Below are positions 24,256 to 33,053 of a DNA stretch of 64,000 bases, piece by piece; the first letter of the stretch is position 1; each line of letters starts with the position of its first letter. The position numbers were made by a program, and so were the translations under genes. The notes under the pieces are model-generated. The model saw only the letters and a list, made by a program, of their open reading frames with translations, had not been told where the DNA came from and made no database searches. This DNA is from Maribacter forsetii DSM 18668 (lineage in GTDB: Bacteria; Bacteroidota; Bacteroidia; Flavobacteriales; Flavobacteriaceae): the NCBI RefSeq assembly GCF_000744105.1, contig NZ_JQLH01000001.1, positions 3,694,501-3,758,500 of the forward strand, written 5' to 3'.

Positions 24256-26199
24256 CTACTCCAACACAGAAAACTCAATACTAGAATCTGTAAAAACCGT
24301 ATGGGTTTGCGTTTTAAAATCGGACTCATCTGCTTTAAAGATATTATCTACATAGGTCTGCGGATTTAAATCTATTAAAGGAAACCACGTACTCTGTACT
24401 TGTACTTGTAGCTTATGCCCTTTTTTAATGGTGTGGAAAACGTCTTGTAACTTTATGTTGACATCGGTCTTTTCATTAGCCACAAATGGCTCTGGCTCTG
24501 CAAAACTATTTCTAAATCTACCTCTCAATACCTCGCTACGTACCATTAAATGATAGTTGCTCATTTTCAAGTGATCTTGCATGCCTTCATACGCTGGCTC
24601 ATCGGCAGGGTGTACATCAATGATTTTTACGATCCAATCTGCAGCAGTTCCCGTAGTGGCTACTTTTAGCTTCGCTAGAATATCACCTGCCAAAGTCAGA
24701 TCATTTTCCATCACTTCGGTTTCAAATACCAACACATCACCACGGCGAGCCGCAAAACGCTGATCATCTGTCATGTATTTTCTTGGGGTAAATACCGTTT
24801 TAATATCTTCTGAATATGGAACCGGTTTTTTAATATCACTAATGAATTTAACTTCTTCAACTGCTTTTGGCTCAAAGGTCAGTTCTTGGTCTGAAGATAA
24901 GTACATGTCTTTTTTAACAACTCCTGCTGGTGGCCACGTATCATACGTTTTCCAATCTTTTTTACCGGTATCAAAAACATAGGCTTCGGGTAATCCGCTA
25001 TTTTTATCCCCATCTCCTTTTAAGAAATGGTCAAAAAATTTAGTTTCAATATTTTCTTGAAAAAATTCTGAAATTCCATCACCAAAATAATAATTACCCA
25101 CAATATTCTGCCCTTTTCTTCGCGCCCATCCGCCGTGATCCCATGGTCCAAAAACTAAAGTATTGTAATTATCGGCATTGTGTTTTTCAATATTCTTATA
25201 GGTTTCCAAAGGTCCGTACAAATCTTCGGCATCAAACTCACCAGCAACAACCATTGTTGCCACGGTAGGCTTTACATCTTTTAAATGCTGAATCAAACCT
25301 TTGCTTTGCCACATTTCATCATAGTTAGGGTGCTCTTTAAGTTCGTTCCAGAAATAATCATCTGTAACACCTTCTTTTGCCATACGTGGCGTATCGGCAG
25401 TTTCGTATTCAAAGAAGCGATCTAAGTTTTTTAACGGACCTTCATCTAAAAAGAACTGGTACTGATCTTCAGTAGGTAAATCCGGCAGTGTATACCACGC
25501 TGTATCTATAGGTTTATCACCATCTGGCCTTGGTGTACCAAATAATGATGTTGCCCTAAAGTAGCTCAACAAATAGGCTCCGTTATGGTGAAAATCATCA
25601 AAAAAGAAATCGGCAATACTTGCCTGAGGAGACGCTGCTTTTAATGCCGGGTGTGCATCTACAACGGCATACGTAGAATAATAACCAGGATATGAAATTC
25701 CCCATATACCCACATTGCCATTATTGTTTTCTACATTGTTTACCAACCAGTCTATGGTATCATACGTATCTGAACTTTCGTCAATATCTTTTTCCGTTTC
25801 TTTATCTGGATTAAAAGCGCGCATGTTTTCATAATGACCCTCACTTAACCAACGACCACGTACATCTTGGTAGACCACAATGTAGCCATCTTGCATCATG
25901 TGAATATTAGGTGCAATCTTCGATTTAAAATTACCTTCACCGTAAGGTTGCGAACTATAAGGAGTTCGTTGCATGATAATAGGATATTCTTTTGAGGTAT
26001 CCTTGGGCGAGTAAATTGTAGTGTGAAGCTTAATACCGTCACGCATGGTGATATCTACTTCTTTTTTGGTGTAATTTTCTTCCACATATGTTTCAGAAAC
26101 CTCAGCTTCTGCTACTTTAGGAGCTGTTTTTCTACAGGAAACAATCGCTGTAGCCAATAAAATAAAGGCAAAAAGGTGTTTGATGGTAATCTTTGGCAT
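24256..26199 (-). CDS. CocE/NonD-family (S15-like) hydrolase, lipoprotein
   Basis: The 647-residue protein begins with a lipoprotein signal (FAFILLATAIVSC) and then the X-Pro dipeptidyl-peptidase/cocaine-esterase-like alpha/beta hydrolase domain: MRDGIKLHTTIYSP, IMQRTPYSSQPYGEG, YQDVRGRWLSEGHYENM, the nucleophile Ser in GIWGISYPGYYS, and GPWDHGGWARR with the catalytic His region. A C-terminal jelly-roll domain follows (DLTLAGDILAKLKVATTG, LQVQVQSTWFPL). It hydrolyses an ester or amide at the cell envelope; the substrate is not predictable. A perfect 9-bp hairpin sits 4 bases before the start codon. Confidence 0.92.
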   Translation of the reverse strand: MPKITIKHLFAFILLATAIVSCRKTAPKVAEAEVSETYVEENYTKKEVDITMRDGIKLHTTIYSPKDTSKEYPIIMQRTPYSSQPYGEGNFKSKIAPNIHMMQDGYIVVYQDVRGRWLSEGHYENMRAFNPDKETEKDIDESSDTYDTIDWLVNNVENNNGNVGIWGISYPGYYSTYAVVDAHPALKAASPQASIADFFFDDFHHNGAYLLSYFRATSLFGTPRPDGDKPIDTAWYTLPDLPTEDQYQFFLDEGPLKNLDRFFEYETADTPRMAKEGVTDDYFWNELKEHPNYDEMWQSKGLIQHLKDVKPTVATMVVAGEFDAEDLYGPLETYKNIEKHNADNYNTLVFGPWDHGGWARRKGQNIVGNYYFGDGISEFFQENIETKFFDHFLKGDGDKNSGLPEAYVFDTGKKDWKTYDTWPPAGVVKKDMYLSSDQELTFEPKAVEEVKFISDIKKPVPYSEDIKTVFTPRKYMTDDQRFAARRGDVLVFETEVMENDLTLAGDILAKLKVATTGTAADWIVKIIDVHPADEPAYEGMQDHLKMSNYHLMVRSEVLRGRFRNSFAEPEPFVANEKTDVNIKLQDVFHTIKKGHKLQVQVQSTWFPLIDLNPQTYVDNIFKADESDFKTQTHTVFTDSSIEFSVLE

Positions 26200-26202
26200 G
26201 TC

Positions 26203-26222
26203 TTAAGAATTTGAATTCTTAA
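26203..26222 (-). promoter_or_regulatory. Hairpin next to the CocE-family start codon
   Basis: TTAAGAATT (26203-26211) pairs perfectly with AATTCTTAA (26214-26222) across TG, ending 4 bases from the ATG at 26199. In the mRNA it would sit over the ribosome-binding region, so it may limit translation or be a repressor site. Confidence 0.5.
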
Positions 26223-26302
26223 AGCTAAGAAAGTTTACTCGATTTCTGAAGGTTTATAGATAGGTAGACGCAGGAAAATGTTGCGTTATTTGATTACATG
26301 AG

Positions 26303-26310
26303 CAAAAGTA
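26303..26310 (-). promoter_or_regulatory. Candidate -7 box for the CocE-family gene
   Basis: TACTTTTG on the minus strand matches TAnnTTTG. It would give a leader of about 100 nt that contains the hairpin at 26203..26222. No -33 match was found. Confidence 0.35.
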
Positions 26311-26406
26311 TGCCAAATTGCATCATAGTCTAGTTACCATGCAAAACCAAATTAGATGGAAGCTTAATAAAATTTAAAAATAAACGCTGTAATAAATAAT
26401 GGGAAA

Positions 26407-26447
26407 TTGCTCATAAATGCTATCTAAAAACAGCATTTATGAAGCAA
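26407..26447. other. Long stem-loop downstream of small lipoprotein genes
   Basis: CATAAATGCT (26412-26421) pairs with AGCATTTATG (26432-26441), extended by TTGCT/AGCAA with a one-base bulge. It lies just past the short ORF at 26460..26558 and could end its transcript. No T run follows closely. The remaining DNA at 26223-26406 shows no gene. Confidence 0.5.
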
Positions 26448-26459
26448 TTGCGAACAAGA

Positions 26460-26558
26460 TTATATCATGAACAACTTTCTTACAAGCATAAGTATGCCAG
26501 TAAAAAAATCACCTTTATATTCTTGAACAGTAGTTTCTTGGAGTAATTGTTTTTTCAT
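26460..26558 (-). CDS. Possible 32-residue peptide
   Basis: An ATG frame of 32 codons (MKKQLLQETTVQEY..., with a hydrophobic end GILMLVRKLFMI) begins 26 bases after the small lipoprotein gene and ends before a stem-loop. The start context (ACCAAATGAAAAAA) is typical of real flavobacterial starts. I know no relatives, and with no conservation data it may be chance. Confidence 0.3.
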   Translation of the reverse strand: MKKQLLQETTVQEYKGDFFTGILMLVRKLFMI

Positions 26559-26584
26559 TTGGTTAGTGTTTAGTGGCATGGAAT

Positions 26585-26782
26585 TTAATCAGAAAAAGGA
26601 ATCAATGCAACTGTTTCTTCAGATTTTTTATTTTCAAAATCCGAGGTGATTTTTACCGAACGATATTCGGTTTTTGTAGCATCTAAAACAACATACTCAG
26701 AAATTAGGTCGGTTTCTTTTGAGCAAGATTGTAATATTATGCAAGCCAAAAAAGCTAGAGCGATTCTGTGGGGTAATGACAT
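26585..26782 (-). CDS. Small lipoprotein, hypothetical
   Basis: The 65-residue product has a lipoprotein signal peptide (MSLPHRIALAFLACIILQSC, Cys20) followed by SKETDLISEYVVLDATKT and a short beta-rich end (VALIPFSD). I recognise no domain. It could be a whole small envelope lipoprotein, or the truncated start of a larger surface protein whose remainder was lost; the 3' DNA shows no continuing frame. It lies between the metK terminator and the CocE-family gene. Confidence 0.55.
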   Translation of the reverse strand: MSLPHRIALAFLACIILQSCSKETDLISEYVVLDATKTEYRSVKITSDFENKKSEETVALIPFSD

Positions 26783-27079
26783 GGCATTCGTAGGTTAAGT
26801 TATTACTTTAATAGGTTTTCAAAGATTCAATACCTTAAACAGATTTAAAATTAAGCTGACTTTTGGGGCTTCAACTTGAACTTGTTTCTGTCCGTTTTTT
26901 GTTTGTACAACTAGTATATATTTCATCTTTTGTAGGTGGCGAGATTTGGAATTCTCTATTTATTACACTTCAAATATATGTAATCCTTTTCCTACAAAAT
27001 AGATTTTGTGGTCAAACCATCCTAACTTGTTGTGAAGGGGTGTTAATTGGCTTGTGAGGTAAAAATCACCGCATAAAAA
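26783..27079. other. Intergenic region with no supported gene
   Basis: AT-rich DNA between the small lipoprotein start and the metK terminator. One TATATTTG (minus, 26971-26978) fits a -7 box and could serve the lipoprotein gene with a long leader. A 64-codon plus-strand frame here is low-complexity and unsupported. Confidence 0.5.
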
Positions 27080-27099
27080 AAGCTCCTTTAAAGGAGCTT
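27080..27099 (-). terminator. metK terminator
   Basis: AAGCTCCTTT/AAAGGAGCTT is a perfect inverted repeat followed on the minus strand by a T run, 28 bases past the metK stop. Confidence 0.85.
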
Positions 27100-27127
27100 C
27101 TTATTTATTTATGGAACAGTGCTATAA

Positions 27128-28384
27128 CTAAAGACCAAAGGCTGACTTTATCTCTGCTACTTTATCTAATTTTTCCCAAGTGAACAATTCCACTTCTTTT
27201 TCTATACGCCCGTTATATGGCGATTCAAAAACCTTAGTTACCATAGTTGGTTGCTTACCCATATGACCATAGGCTGCAGTTTCCAAGTAAATTGGGTTTC
27301 TTAGCTTCAATCTATCTTCAATAGCAAAAGGTCTCATATCAAACAACTCCGCTACTTTCTTGGCAATTTCACCATCACTTAAGCCTACTTTAGAAGTACC
27401 ATAGGTATCAACAAAAATAGAGGTAGGTTCTACTACACCAATGGCATAACTTACTTGCACCAGAATTTCGGTTGCTACACCTGCAGCTACCAAATTCTTA
27501 GCTGCATGACGCGCTGCATAAGCGGCACTACGGTCTACCTTACTTGGATCCTTACCACTAAAAGCACCACCACCGTGAGCTCCTTTACCACCGTAAGTAT
27601 CAACAATAATCTTACGACCTGTTAAACCGGTATCGCCATGAGGACCACCAATCACAAACTTACCTGTTGGGTTAATATGATACTTGATCTGATCATCAAA
27701 CAACTTCTGAGTTTCTACTGGTAATTGTGCTTTTACTTTTGGGATTAAAATTGAAATAATATCAGACTTTATTTTCGCTAACATTTTCTCGTCATCCGTA
27801 TCAAAAGCATCGTGTTGTGTAGATACTACAATTGTATCTATACGAATTGGCTCGTTGGCATCTGAATATTCTATAGTAACCTGTGCCTTGGCATCTGGTC
27901 TTAAATATGCAATTTCTTTTCCTTCACGACGTAATTCTGCTAATGTGTGCAGAATTTTGTGCGATATATCCAAAGCTAACGGCATGTAGTTCTCGGTCTC
28001 ACTAGTTGCGTAACCAAACATCATACCTTGATCACCTGCACCTTGCTCTTCTTTTGAACCACGGTCTACACCTTGGCTAATATCTTGAGACTGCTCGTGT
28101 ATCAACGATATTACTCCACAAGAATCTCCACTAAATTGATATTCTCCTTTTGTATATCCTATTTTATTGATGACCTCACGGGCAATGTTCTGTACATCTA
28201 AATAGGTACCGCTTTTTACTTCACCTGCCAAAACAACTTGACCGGTAGTTACCAAAGTTTCACAGGCAACCTTACTTTCTGGATCAAAGGCAAGAAAATT
28301 ATCTAATAACGCGTCACTGATTTGATCCGCAACTTTGTCCGGATGTCCTTCACTAACAGATTCTGATGTAAATAAATATGGCAT
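27128..28384 (-). CDS. metK: S-adenosylmethionine synthetase
   Basis: The 418-residue protein has the full MetK signature: MPYLFTSESVSEGHPDKVADQISD, the flexible-loop region GAGDQGMMFGYA, FVIGGPHGDTGLTGRKIIVDTYGG and GGGAFSGKDPSKVDRSAAY. It makes SAM from methionine and ATP and so ends the methionine block. It is monocistronic, with its own terminator and a SAM-II-like riboswitch in its leader, giving direct product feedback. Confidence 0.98.
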   Translation of the reverse strand: MPYLFTSESVSEGHPDKVADQISDALLDNFLAFDPESKVACETLVTTGQVVLAGEVKSGTYLDVQNIAREVINKIGYTKGEYQFSGDSCGVISLIHEQSQDISQGVDRGSKEEQGAGDQGMMFGYATSETENYMPLALDISHKILHTLAELRREGKEIAYLRPDAKAQVTIEYSDANEPIRIDTIVVSTQHDAFDTDDEKMLAKIKSDIISILIPKVKAQLPVETQKLFDDQIKYHINPTGKFVIGGPHGDTGLTGRKIIVDTYGGKGAHGGGAFSGKDPSKVDRSAAYAARHAAKNLVAAGVATEILVQVSYAIGVVEPTSIFVDTYGTSKVGLSDGEIAKKVAELFDMRPFAIEDRLKLRNPIYLETAAYGHMGKQPTMVTKVFESPYNGRIEKEVELFTWEKLDKVAEIKSAFGL

Positions 28385-28457
28385 AACAATCTTTTAATTC
28401 TAAAAAGGATTTGAATGAATGCCGAAAAGAAGTGTGATGCGATACGATATCAACATC

Positions 28458-28530
28458 AACTGCTTTAGCATTTTTTTCGCTTTATACCCTAAGGTTAAAA
28501 CAGAGGTTGCAATCAGTCAAATCCCTCCTC
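28458..28530 (-). promoter_or_regulatory. Candidate SAM-II-class riboswitch upstream of metK
   Basis: On the minus strand, P1 GAGG (28527-28530) pairs with CCTC (28503-28506) around a loop reading GATTTGACTGATTGCAA, which closely matches the SAM-II core GATTT...TTGCAA. After an inserted small hairpin (AACC...GGGT) comes TGCTAAAG (28470-28463), the other conserved SAM-II block. CAGTT (28462-28458) can pair with GACTG in the loop, giving the class-defining H-type pseudoknot. SAM-V shares this architecture and cannot be excluded. A -7 box lies 17 bases upstream. In SAM-II the pseudoknot usually hides the ribosome-binding site, but here the start is ~75 nt further on. Confidence 0.75.
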
Positions 28531-28546
28531 TTTTTTTATTCAGATG

Positions 28547-28573
28547 CAAAAATAGAAAAAATGTTCTGTTCAA
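28547..28573 (-). promoter_or_regulatory. metK promoter
   Basis: TATTTTTG (28547-28554, minus) is a perfect -7 box, with TTG (28571-28573) 16 bases upstream as a -33 element at slightly short spacing. Transcription would begin near 28540, just ahead of the riboswitch. Confidence 0.55.
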
Positions 28574-28642
28574 TTCTTAATATGATGTTATTTATTGACT
28601 CATTTAAAAGAATTCATAAATATCACTCTTTAAGTGTCTTCT

Positions 28643-31321
28643 TTAAAGGTCATACTTTACCGACAACAGTACATATCTAGGTTGTACAAAATAAGCTTGT
28701 GTACTAAAATATAATTCGTTGGTACTATCTCTATTCAACGTATTCGTATTCAATAAATTAGTTCCTTTTATACCGTATTCCCATCGACTATCTTTCTTCT
28801 GATATGTTAAGTCAGATTCTAAAAAACTGTAGGTATTAGAGATTGTGTTGGCATCGTCTGTATAATTATAGTAATCATAATCTACCGTAAATATGAAGTT
28901 CTTTAAAAAACTGGCATCAAAACGAGCATAAGGTCTGCTGGTAAAAAATGTGGTTTCTAAATCTCCATTCTCGTAATTATTTATAGTATACCTATAGCCT
29001 AATTCTAAATTAGGAGCGTCTTTGAAATTAGTGGAAAGTGCTGCATTATAATTCTGCGTTAATGAGTTTGAGGTACGTTGCGTATCATCAACCAAGTTAT
29101 TGGTGGTAGACCATCCCAAATTACCTTGAACAGATGCCTTTATTTTACCAAAGGTACGTTCATATTTTCCGCTTGCGGTTAAAGACTCATCATCAAAATT
29201 AGAGTTGATAGTACTACTTACCCTATTAATCCCTATAATATTCACTCCACTTTTTAAGGCATCTATTCTTTTGGTATACGCCACGTTAGCAAAAATATTA
29301 GTGAAATTGAACATATTAAAGCTGAAAAAATTAAACGATACATTATGATTCAACGCACTTTCTAAATCACGATTACCACTGTAGAGCGAGTTATAATTAT
29401 TAAGCACATACCCTTGTGCAAAATTACTGACATCTGTAAATGATCTAGTTACTCGATAATTGAAACGTAGATTTTCAGATTTCTTCAGTTGTGCATTAAT
29501 ATATACATCTGGCAATAAAGACGTTAAGTTATCTTCTACGACAGTTCCTAATTGTTCATTCTTTACATTGAACTGATGTAAGGTTACACCAGGATTAAAA
29601 GTAAATATGCCCGAAATAACTTTATAATGTAGACCTGCATAAATATCAGAAACATGAAAGGCTACTTCATTACCAAATTCATCTCCGCTCATATTTAACA
29701 CATCTTCATTATCTAATATCTGAAAAATGTTAGAATTGAAATTCTGATTACTTTGGGTAGTACCTAATGTTAGATTGATGTTACTCTTTGTACCCAAAAC
29801 CCTATAATAATCTACCTTGGCATCGACCTTATTGGTCACGACCGATTTAGCCTGATTGATATTATACAAATCCTGAGCTTCATCCACCGGGAAAATATCA
29901 ACAAAAGCAAATTCGTTTCGTATTGCTTCATAAAAAGGATCTTCATCGGCATATAAATATTGCGCCTCTACCGCAAATATATTTTTCTCGTTTAAAGTGT
30001 AGTAGATATTTAAATTCTGATTTACAGATAAGGGTTTTTGCTTTTTTACTTCGTCAATTTCATCGGTAATAGAGGAAATGGAAAGTACATTGACTTCCTC
30101 TGTGTCATCTGACTGTTTTAGCAATGCATCATAATCTAACTGAAAATCTTCATTAGGTTTGTATTTCGCACTCAACTTTGCCAAACCTAAATGTATGGTC
30201 TGGTCTGTATTCGTAGTCGTACTTTCAATATCATTACTGGCAATATAAGACGTAGTTCCTTCAGATTTCATGAGCGTACCGGTGTAAGAATAAATTCCAA
30301 ATCCGCTTAAATCCAAACCATCCATTGGCGCATAACTAAAATTAGCTGCTGCAAATTTGGTATCAATATCATTAGCCCTATTGTTCTGTGCAGAAGAAAG
30401 TCCTAAAGCATCCGCACCGGTAGAAATGGAGCTTCCTCCTCTTGAATTCAAATTTCTGAATCCGCCTGTAAAATTTCGATAATCGTTACGGGTAAATGGA
30501 ACTTCACCAATATTGTTTAAATCGGTGATGATATTTATACTGTATTTTGGACTGTAGTAAAATAACTTCGGATGAGCCAAATAGCGATCATCAGGTCCAT
30601 AGCCTGCCGTTATTTCTCCGAACCAAAAATTCTTTTTTCCCTCTTTCAGCTTTATATTTAAAGCCACATTATCGTCATCATTGGTCAATCCTTTCATTTG
30701 AGAAACCTCATTGAAATTACGCAATACCTCAACCTTACTTAAGGCATTCGCCGGAATGTTCTCTACCGCCAATTTGGTATCGCCATCAAAAAAATCCTTG
30801 CCTTCTACCATGACCTTGCTCACGGTCTTACCTTCTACCTCTATTTGACCATCATCGTTTATTTCAATTCCTGGAAGGTTTTCTAAAACATCTTTCAACT
30901 TCTTTTCTGTACCGGAAACAAAGGCATCTGTATCATACACAATGGTATCACCCTTAACCGAAACCGGCATCTCATAGGTAACATCTACCTCATCTAATTG
31001 TGCCGCCTGCTCTTGCATCATTATATCTTTGACAGCATCTTGCTCACCAGCAGTAAATGTGAACGATTCTGGTTTAAAGCCTAGGTAAGTGACTTTTACC
31101 GTATACTGTTCCCCTGTTTTCAATTTCAATTTAAAGAGTCCCGCATGGTTGGTAATTCCGTAAGATTCCAATCCTTGTGTCGCTGTATTTATAGCAATTA
31201 CATTTGCCATATCTACACCAACTCCCAAGCTATCTTTTACGGTACCTGACAACGATATTTCTTGAGATGAACCAATTGTTGCCACTAGTAACAATAGTAT
31301 AAAAAGCACTTTATTTCTCAT
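28643..31321 (-). CDS. Outer-membrane beta-barrel protein, TonB-receptor-like, with carboxypeptidase regulatory domain
   Basis: The 892-residue protein has a signal peptide (MRNKVLFILLLLVATIGSSQ) and an N-terminal CarboxypepD_reg-like domain (ISLSGTVKDSLGVGVDMANV, about 20-110). A plug-like region (KKLKDVLENLPGIEINDDGQ, SKVMVEGKDFFDGDTKLAVENIPANAL) and a long C-terminal beta-barrel of the outer-membrane beta-barrel 3 type follow. No canonical TonB box is obvious. The GLPGLI gene lies 39 bases upstream on the same strand, an arrangement known in Bacteroidota. Probably an importer or surface receptor of unknown ligand. Confidence 0.88.
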   Translation of the reverse strand: MRNKVLFILLLLVATIGSSQEISLSGTVKDSLGVGVDMANVIAINTATQGLESYGITNHAGLFKLKLKTGEQYTVKVTYLGFKPESFTFTAGEQDAVKDIMMQEQAAQLDEVDVTYEMPVSVKGDTIVYDTDAFVSGTEKKLKDVLENLPGIEINDDGQIEVEGKTVSKVMVEGKDFFDGDTKLAVENIPANALSKVEVLRNFNEVSQMKGLTNDDDNVALNIKLKEGKKNFWFGEITAGYGPDDRYLAHPKLFYYSPKYSINIITDLNNIGEVPFTRNDYRNFTGGFRNLNSRGGSSISTGADALGLSSAQNNRANDIDTKFAAANFSYAPMDGLDLSGFGIYSYTGTLMKSEGTTSYIASNDIESTTTNTDQTIHLGLAKLSAKYKPNEDFQLDYDALLKQSDDTEEVNVLSISSITDEIDEVKKQKPLSVNQNLNIYYTLNEKNIFAVEAQYLYADEDPFYEAIRNEFAFVDIFPVDEAQDLYNINQAKSVVTNKVDAKVDYYRVLGTKSNINLTLGTTQSNQNFNSNIFQILDNEDVLNMSGDEFGNEVAFHVSDIYAGLHYKVISGIFTFNPGVTLHQFNVKNEQLGTVVEDNLTSLLPDVYINAQLKKSENLRFNYRVTRSFTDVSNFAQGYVLNNYNSLYSGNRDLESALNHNVSFNFFSFNMFNFTNIFANVAYTKRIDALKSGVNIIGINRVSSTINSNFDDESLTASGKYERTFGKIKASVQGNLGWSTTNNLVDDTQRTSNSLTQNYNAALSTNFKDAPNLELGYRYTINNYENGDLETTFFTSRPYARFDASFLKNFIFTVDYDYYNYTDDANTISNTYSFLESDLTYQKKDSRWEYGIKGTNLLNTNTLNRDSTNELYFSTQAYFVQPRYVLLSVKYDL

Positions 31322-31360
31322 GTGAAAGCTATAAAAAAGAATGAATTATGAAGTACTTAT

Positions 31361-32218
31361 TTAATTTGGTCTACCGCCACCACGACCGCCACGGTTTCTG
31401 AAATTCTCTCGCATTTCTTTCATCTTTTCTTGAGAGATTTGATCATACTCTGCTTGGGATACCTTTTTTCCTTTACTTGGAGCTTTTATTTCCATTTTCT
31501 CAGAAGGATTCATTGTAATTTCTGAGCATACAATTGTAGTAATATCATCATTTACCGCTAATATTAAACCCGGCAGCCCCCAATAAAGTCCAGGACCTTG
31601 ATTTATTGGAATTTCTGGTGTATACCACGCTACAATTTCTACTTCCTTAATCGTAAATTCTTCGTCTTTCTTCTCTTCATCTTTATTTTCTTCTCCCCTA
31701 CCCGGTCTTCTGAAAATAGCACTCATATTTGGTCGTTTAATGGTCTTAGTTGCTGTTGCCTTAAAAGCAGTATAATTTCCAATTTTCTTAGATTCGCTAC
31801 CCATTTTCCACTCTAAGGCTTCCAGCTCATCATCGATCAAGAATATTTTACCTAGCAGCTCATTTTTTATCAAATAACGTTGCTCTTTAATATCCTTATA
31901 CAAATCACCATCAGTACCGGCCATAGCTCCAAAACGCGGACCACGACCACCACCTCTTTCACCTGGTTGCTCTAATTTTTCTTCCTCCTTATAAATAGAT
32001 GCTGTTTTATCAAAACTGAGCACAAAGGTTTTTTCATTTGCCTTTTTTATGCGCTCCATCATAGCCTTTTTTCTATCCTCTGGTATATTTCTATTACCAA
32101 AATCAAAATTCACCTGAGTTTTACTCTGGTACACGGCCTTACCTTGAAAATCTTGCGCTTGCACGGTAGCGACCGTAAAAACTATTGTAAATGCTATAAA
32201 CCACTTAAATCTTATCAT
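31361..32218 (-). CDS. GLPGLI family protein
   Basis: The 285-residue secreted protein (signal peptide MIRFKWFIAFTIVFTVATVQA) contains the defining motif in GPGLYWGLPGLILAVN near residue 215, preceded by EVEIVAWYTPEIPINQGP. Runs of Gly/Arg (PGERGGGRGPRFG and the C-terminal RNRGGRGGGRPN) and a Glu/Lys-rich stretch are unusual. Such runs suggest disordered, charged surface segments, possibly for metal or polyanion binding. The function of the family is unknown. It is paired with the beta-barrel gene downstream and probably works with it. Confidence 0.93.
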   Translation of the reverse strand: MIRFKWFIAFTIVFTVATVQAQDFQGKAVYQSKTQVNFDFGNRNIPEDRKKAMMERIKKANEKTFVLSFDKTASIYKEEEKLEQPGERGGGRGPRFGAMAGTDGDLYKDIKEQRYLIKNELLGKIFLIDDELEALEWKMGSESKKIGNYTAFKATATKTIKRPNMSAIFRRPGRGEENKDEEKKDEEFTIKEVEIVAWYTPEIPINQGPGLYWGLPGLILAVNDDITTIVCSEITMNPSEKMEIKAPSKGKKVSQAEYDQISQEKMKEMRENFRNRGGRGGGRPN

Positions 32219-32344
32219 GTTCTAGAATTAAATATAGAAGTATGACATTATTTTTTGCTTTTGGTTTAATCGATTATTGTTAATAATTGAATTCAGGTAA
32301 TTATTTTTATGCCATACATCAAATATGTTTTTACTTCCTGTAGT

Positions 32345-32365
32345 TATCTTGTATCTTGTACCATC
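32345..32365 (+). repeat. Period-7 TATCTTG array in the divergent promoter region
   Basis: TATCTTG, TATCTTG, TACCATC lie between the divergent GLPGLI and deoxynucleoside kinase genes, another unit type with period 7. The rest of 32219-32412 shows no clear gene or promoter match. Confidence 0.5.
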
Positions 32366-32412
32366 TAATATTCTTATAGAACAAGAACACAACCATTAAT
32401 CAATTTAATTCT

Positions 32413-33027
32413 ATGCACATAGCAGTTGCCGGAAATATAGGTGCCGGGAAAACTACCCTAACCAGATTACTTGCAAAACATTATAAATGGGAACCTCATT
32501 TTGAAGATGTAGTCGAGAACCCATATTTAGATGATTTTTACAACCAAATGGAACGCTGGAGTTTTAACCTTCAGATTTACTTTTTAAATAGTAGATATAG
32601 ACAAATTCTACAAATCAAAGAAAGCGGTAAGGAAATTATACAGGATAGAACCATTTACGAGGATGCACATATTTTTGCACCCAACTTACACGCCATGGGT
32701 CTTATGACCAATAGAGATTTTCAAAACTACTCTAGTTTGTTTGAACTGATGGAGACCTTGGTTGATCCACCAGATCTTCTTATCTACTTACGTAGCTCCA
32801 TACCTAACTTGGTAAAACAAATACATAAGAGAGGAAGAGAATATGAAAACACGATTTCAATTGACTACTTAAGCCGTTTGAACGAGCGCTACGAAGCTTG
32901 GATACATGGGTATAACAAAGGCAATCTATTGATTATCGATGTTGACGATTTAGATTTTGTTGACAGCCCTGAAGATTTAGGTAGTATACTTAATAAAATT
33001 GACGCTCAAATAAACGGTCTATTTTAA
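32413..33027 (+). CDS. Deoxynucleoside kinase
   Basis: The 204-residue protein has the P-loop AVAGNIGAGKTTLTRLLA, the EDVVENPYLDDFY segment, the DRTIYEDAHIFA motif (the DRS/ERS-like catalytic site) and a LID region KQIHKRGREYE. It phosphorylates deoxynucleosides, most likely dAdo/dGuo by family resemblance. It starts the plus-strand group with pabB and pabC, which are unrelated in pathway. Confidence 0.92.
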   Translation: MHIAVAGNIGAGKTTLTRLLAKHYKWEPHFEDVVENPYLDDFYNQMERWSFNLQIYFLNSRYRQILQIKESGKEIIQDRTIYEDAHIFAPNLHAMGLMTNRDFQNYSSLFELMETLVDPPDLLIYLRSSIPNLVKQIHKRGREYENTISIDYLSRLNERYEAWIHGYNKGNLLIIDVDDLDFVDSPEDLGSILNKIDAQINGLF

Positions 33028-33053
33028 GTTCAATTTCGCAAAGCCCGAAACCA

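Noticed and set aside
26863..27057. 64-codon plus-strand reading frame
   Set aside because: Low-complexity hydrophobic sequence in a gap, no start context, no family match.
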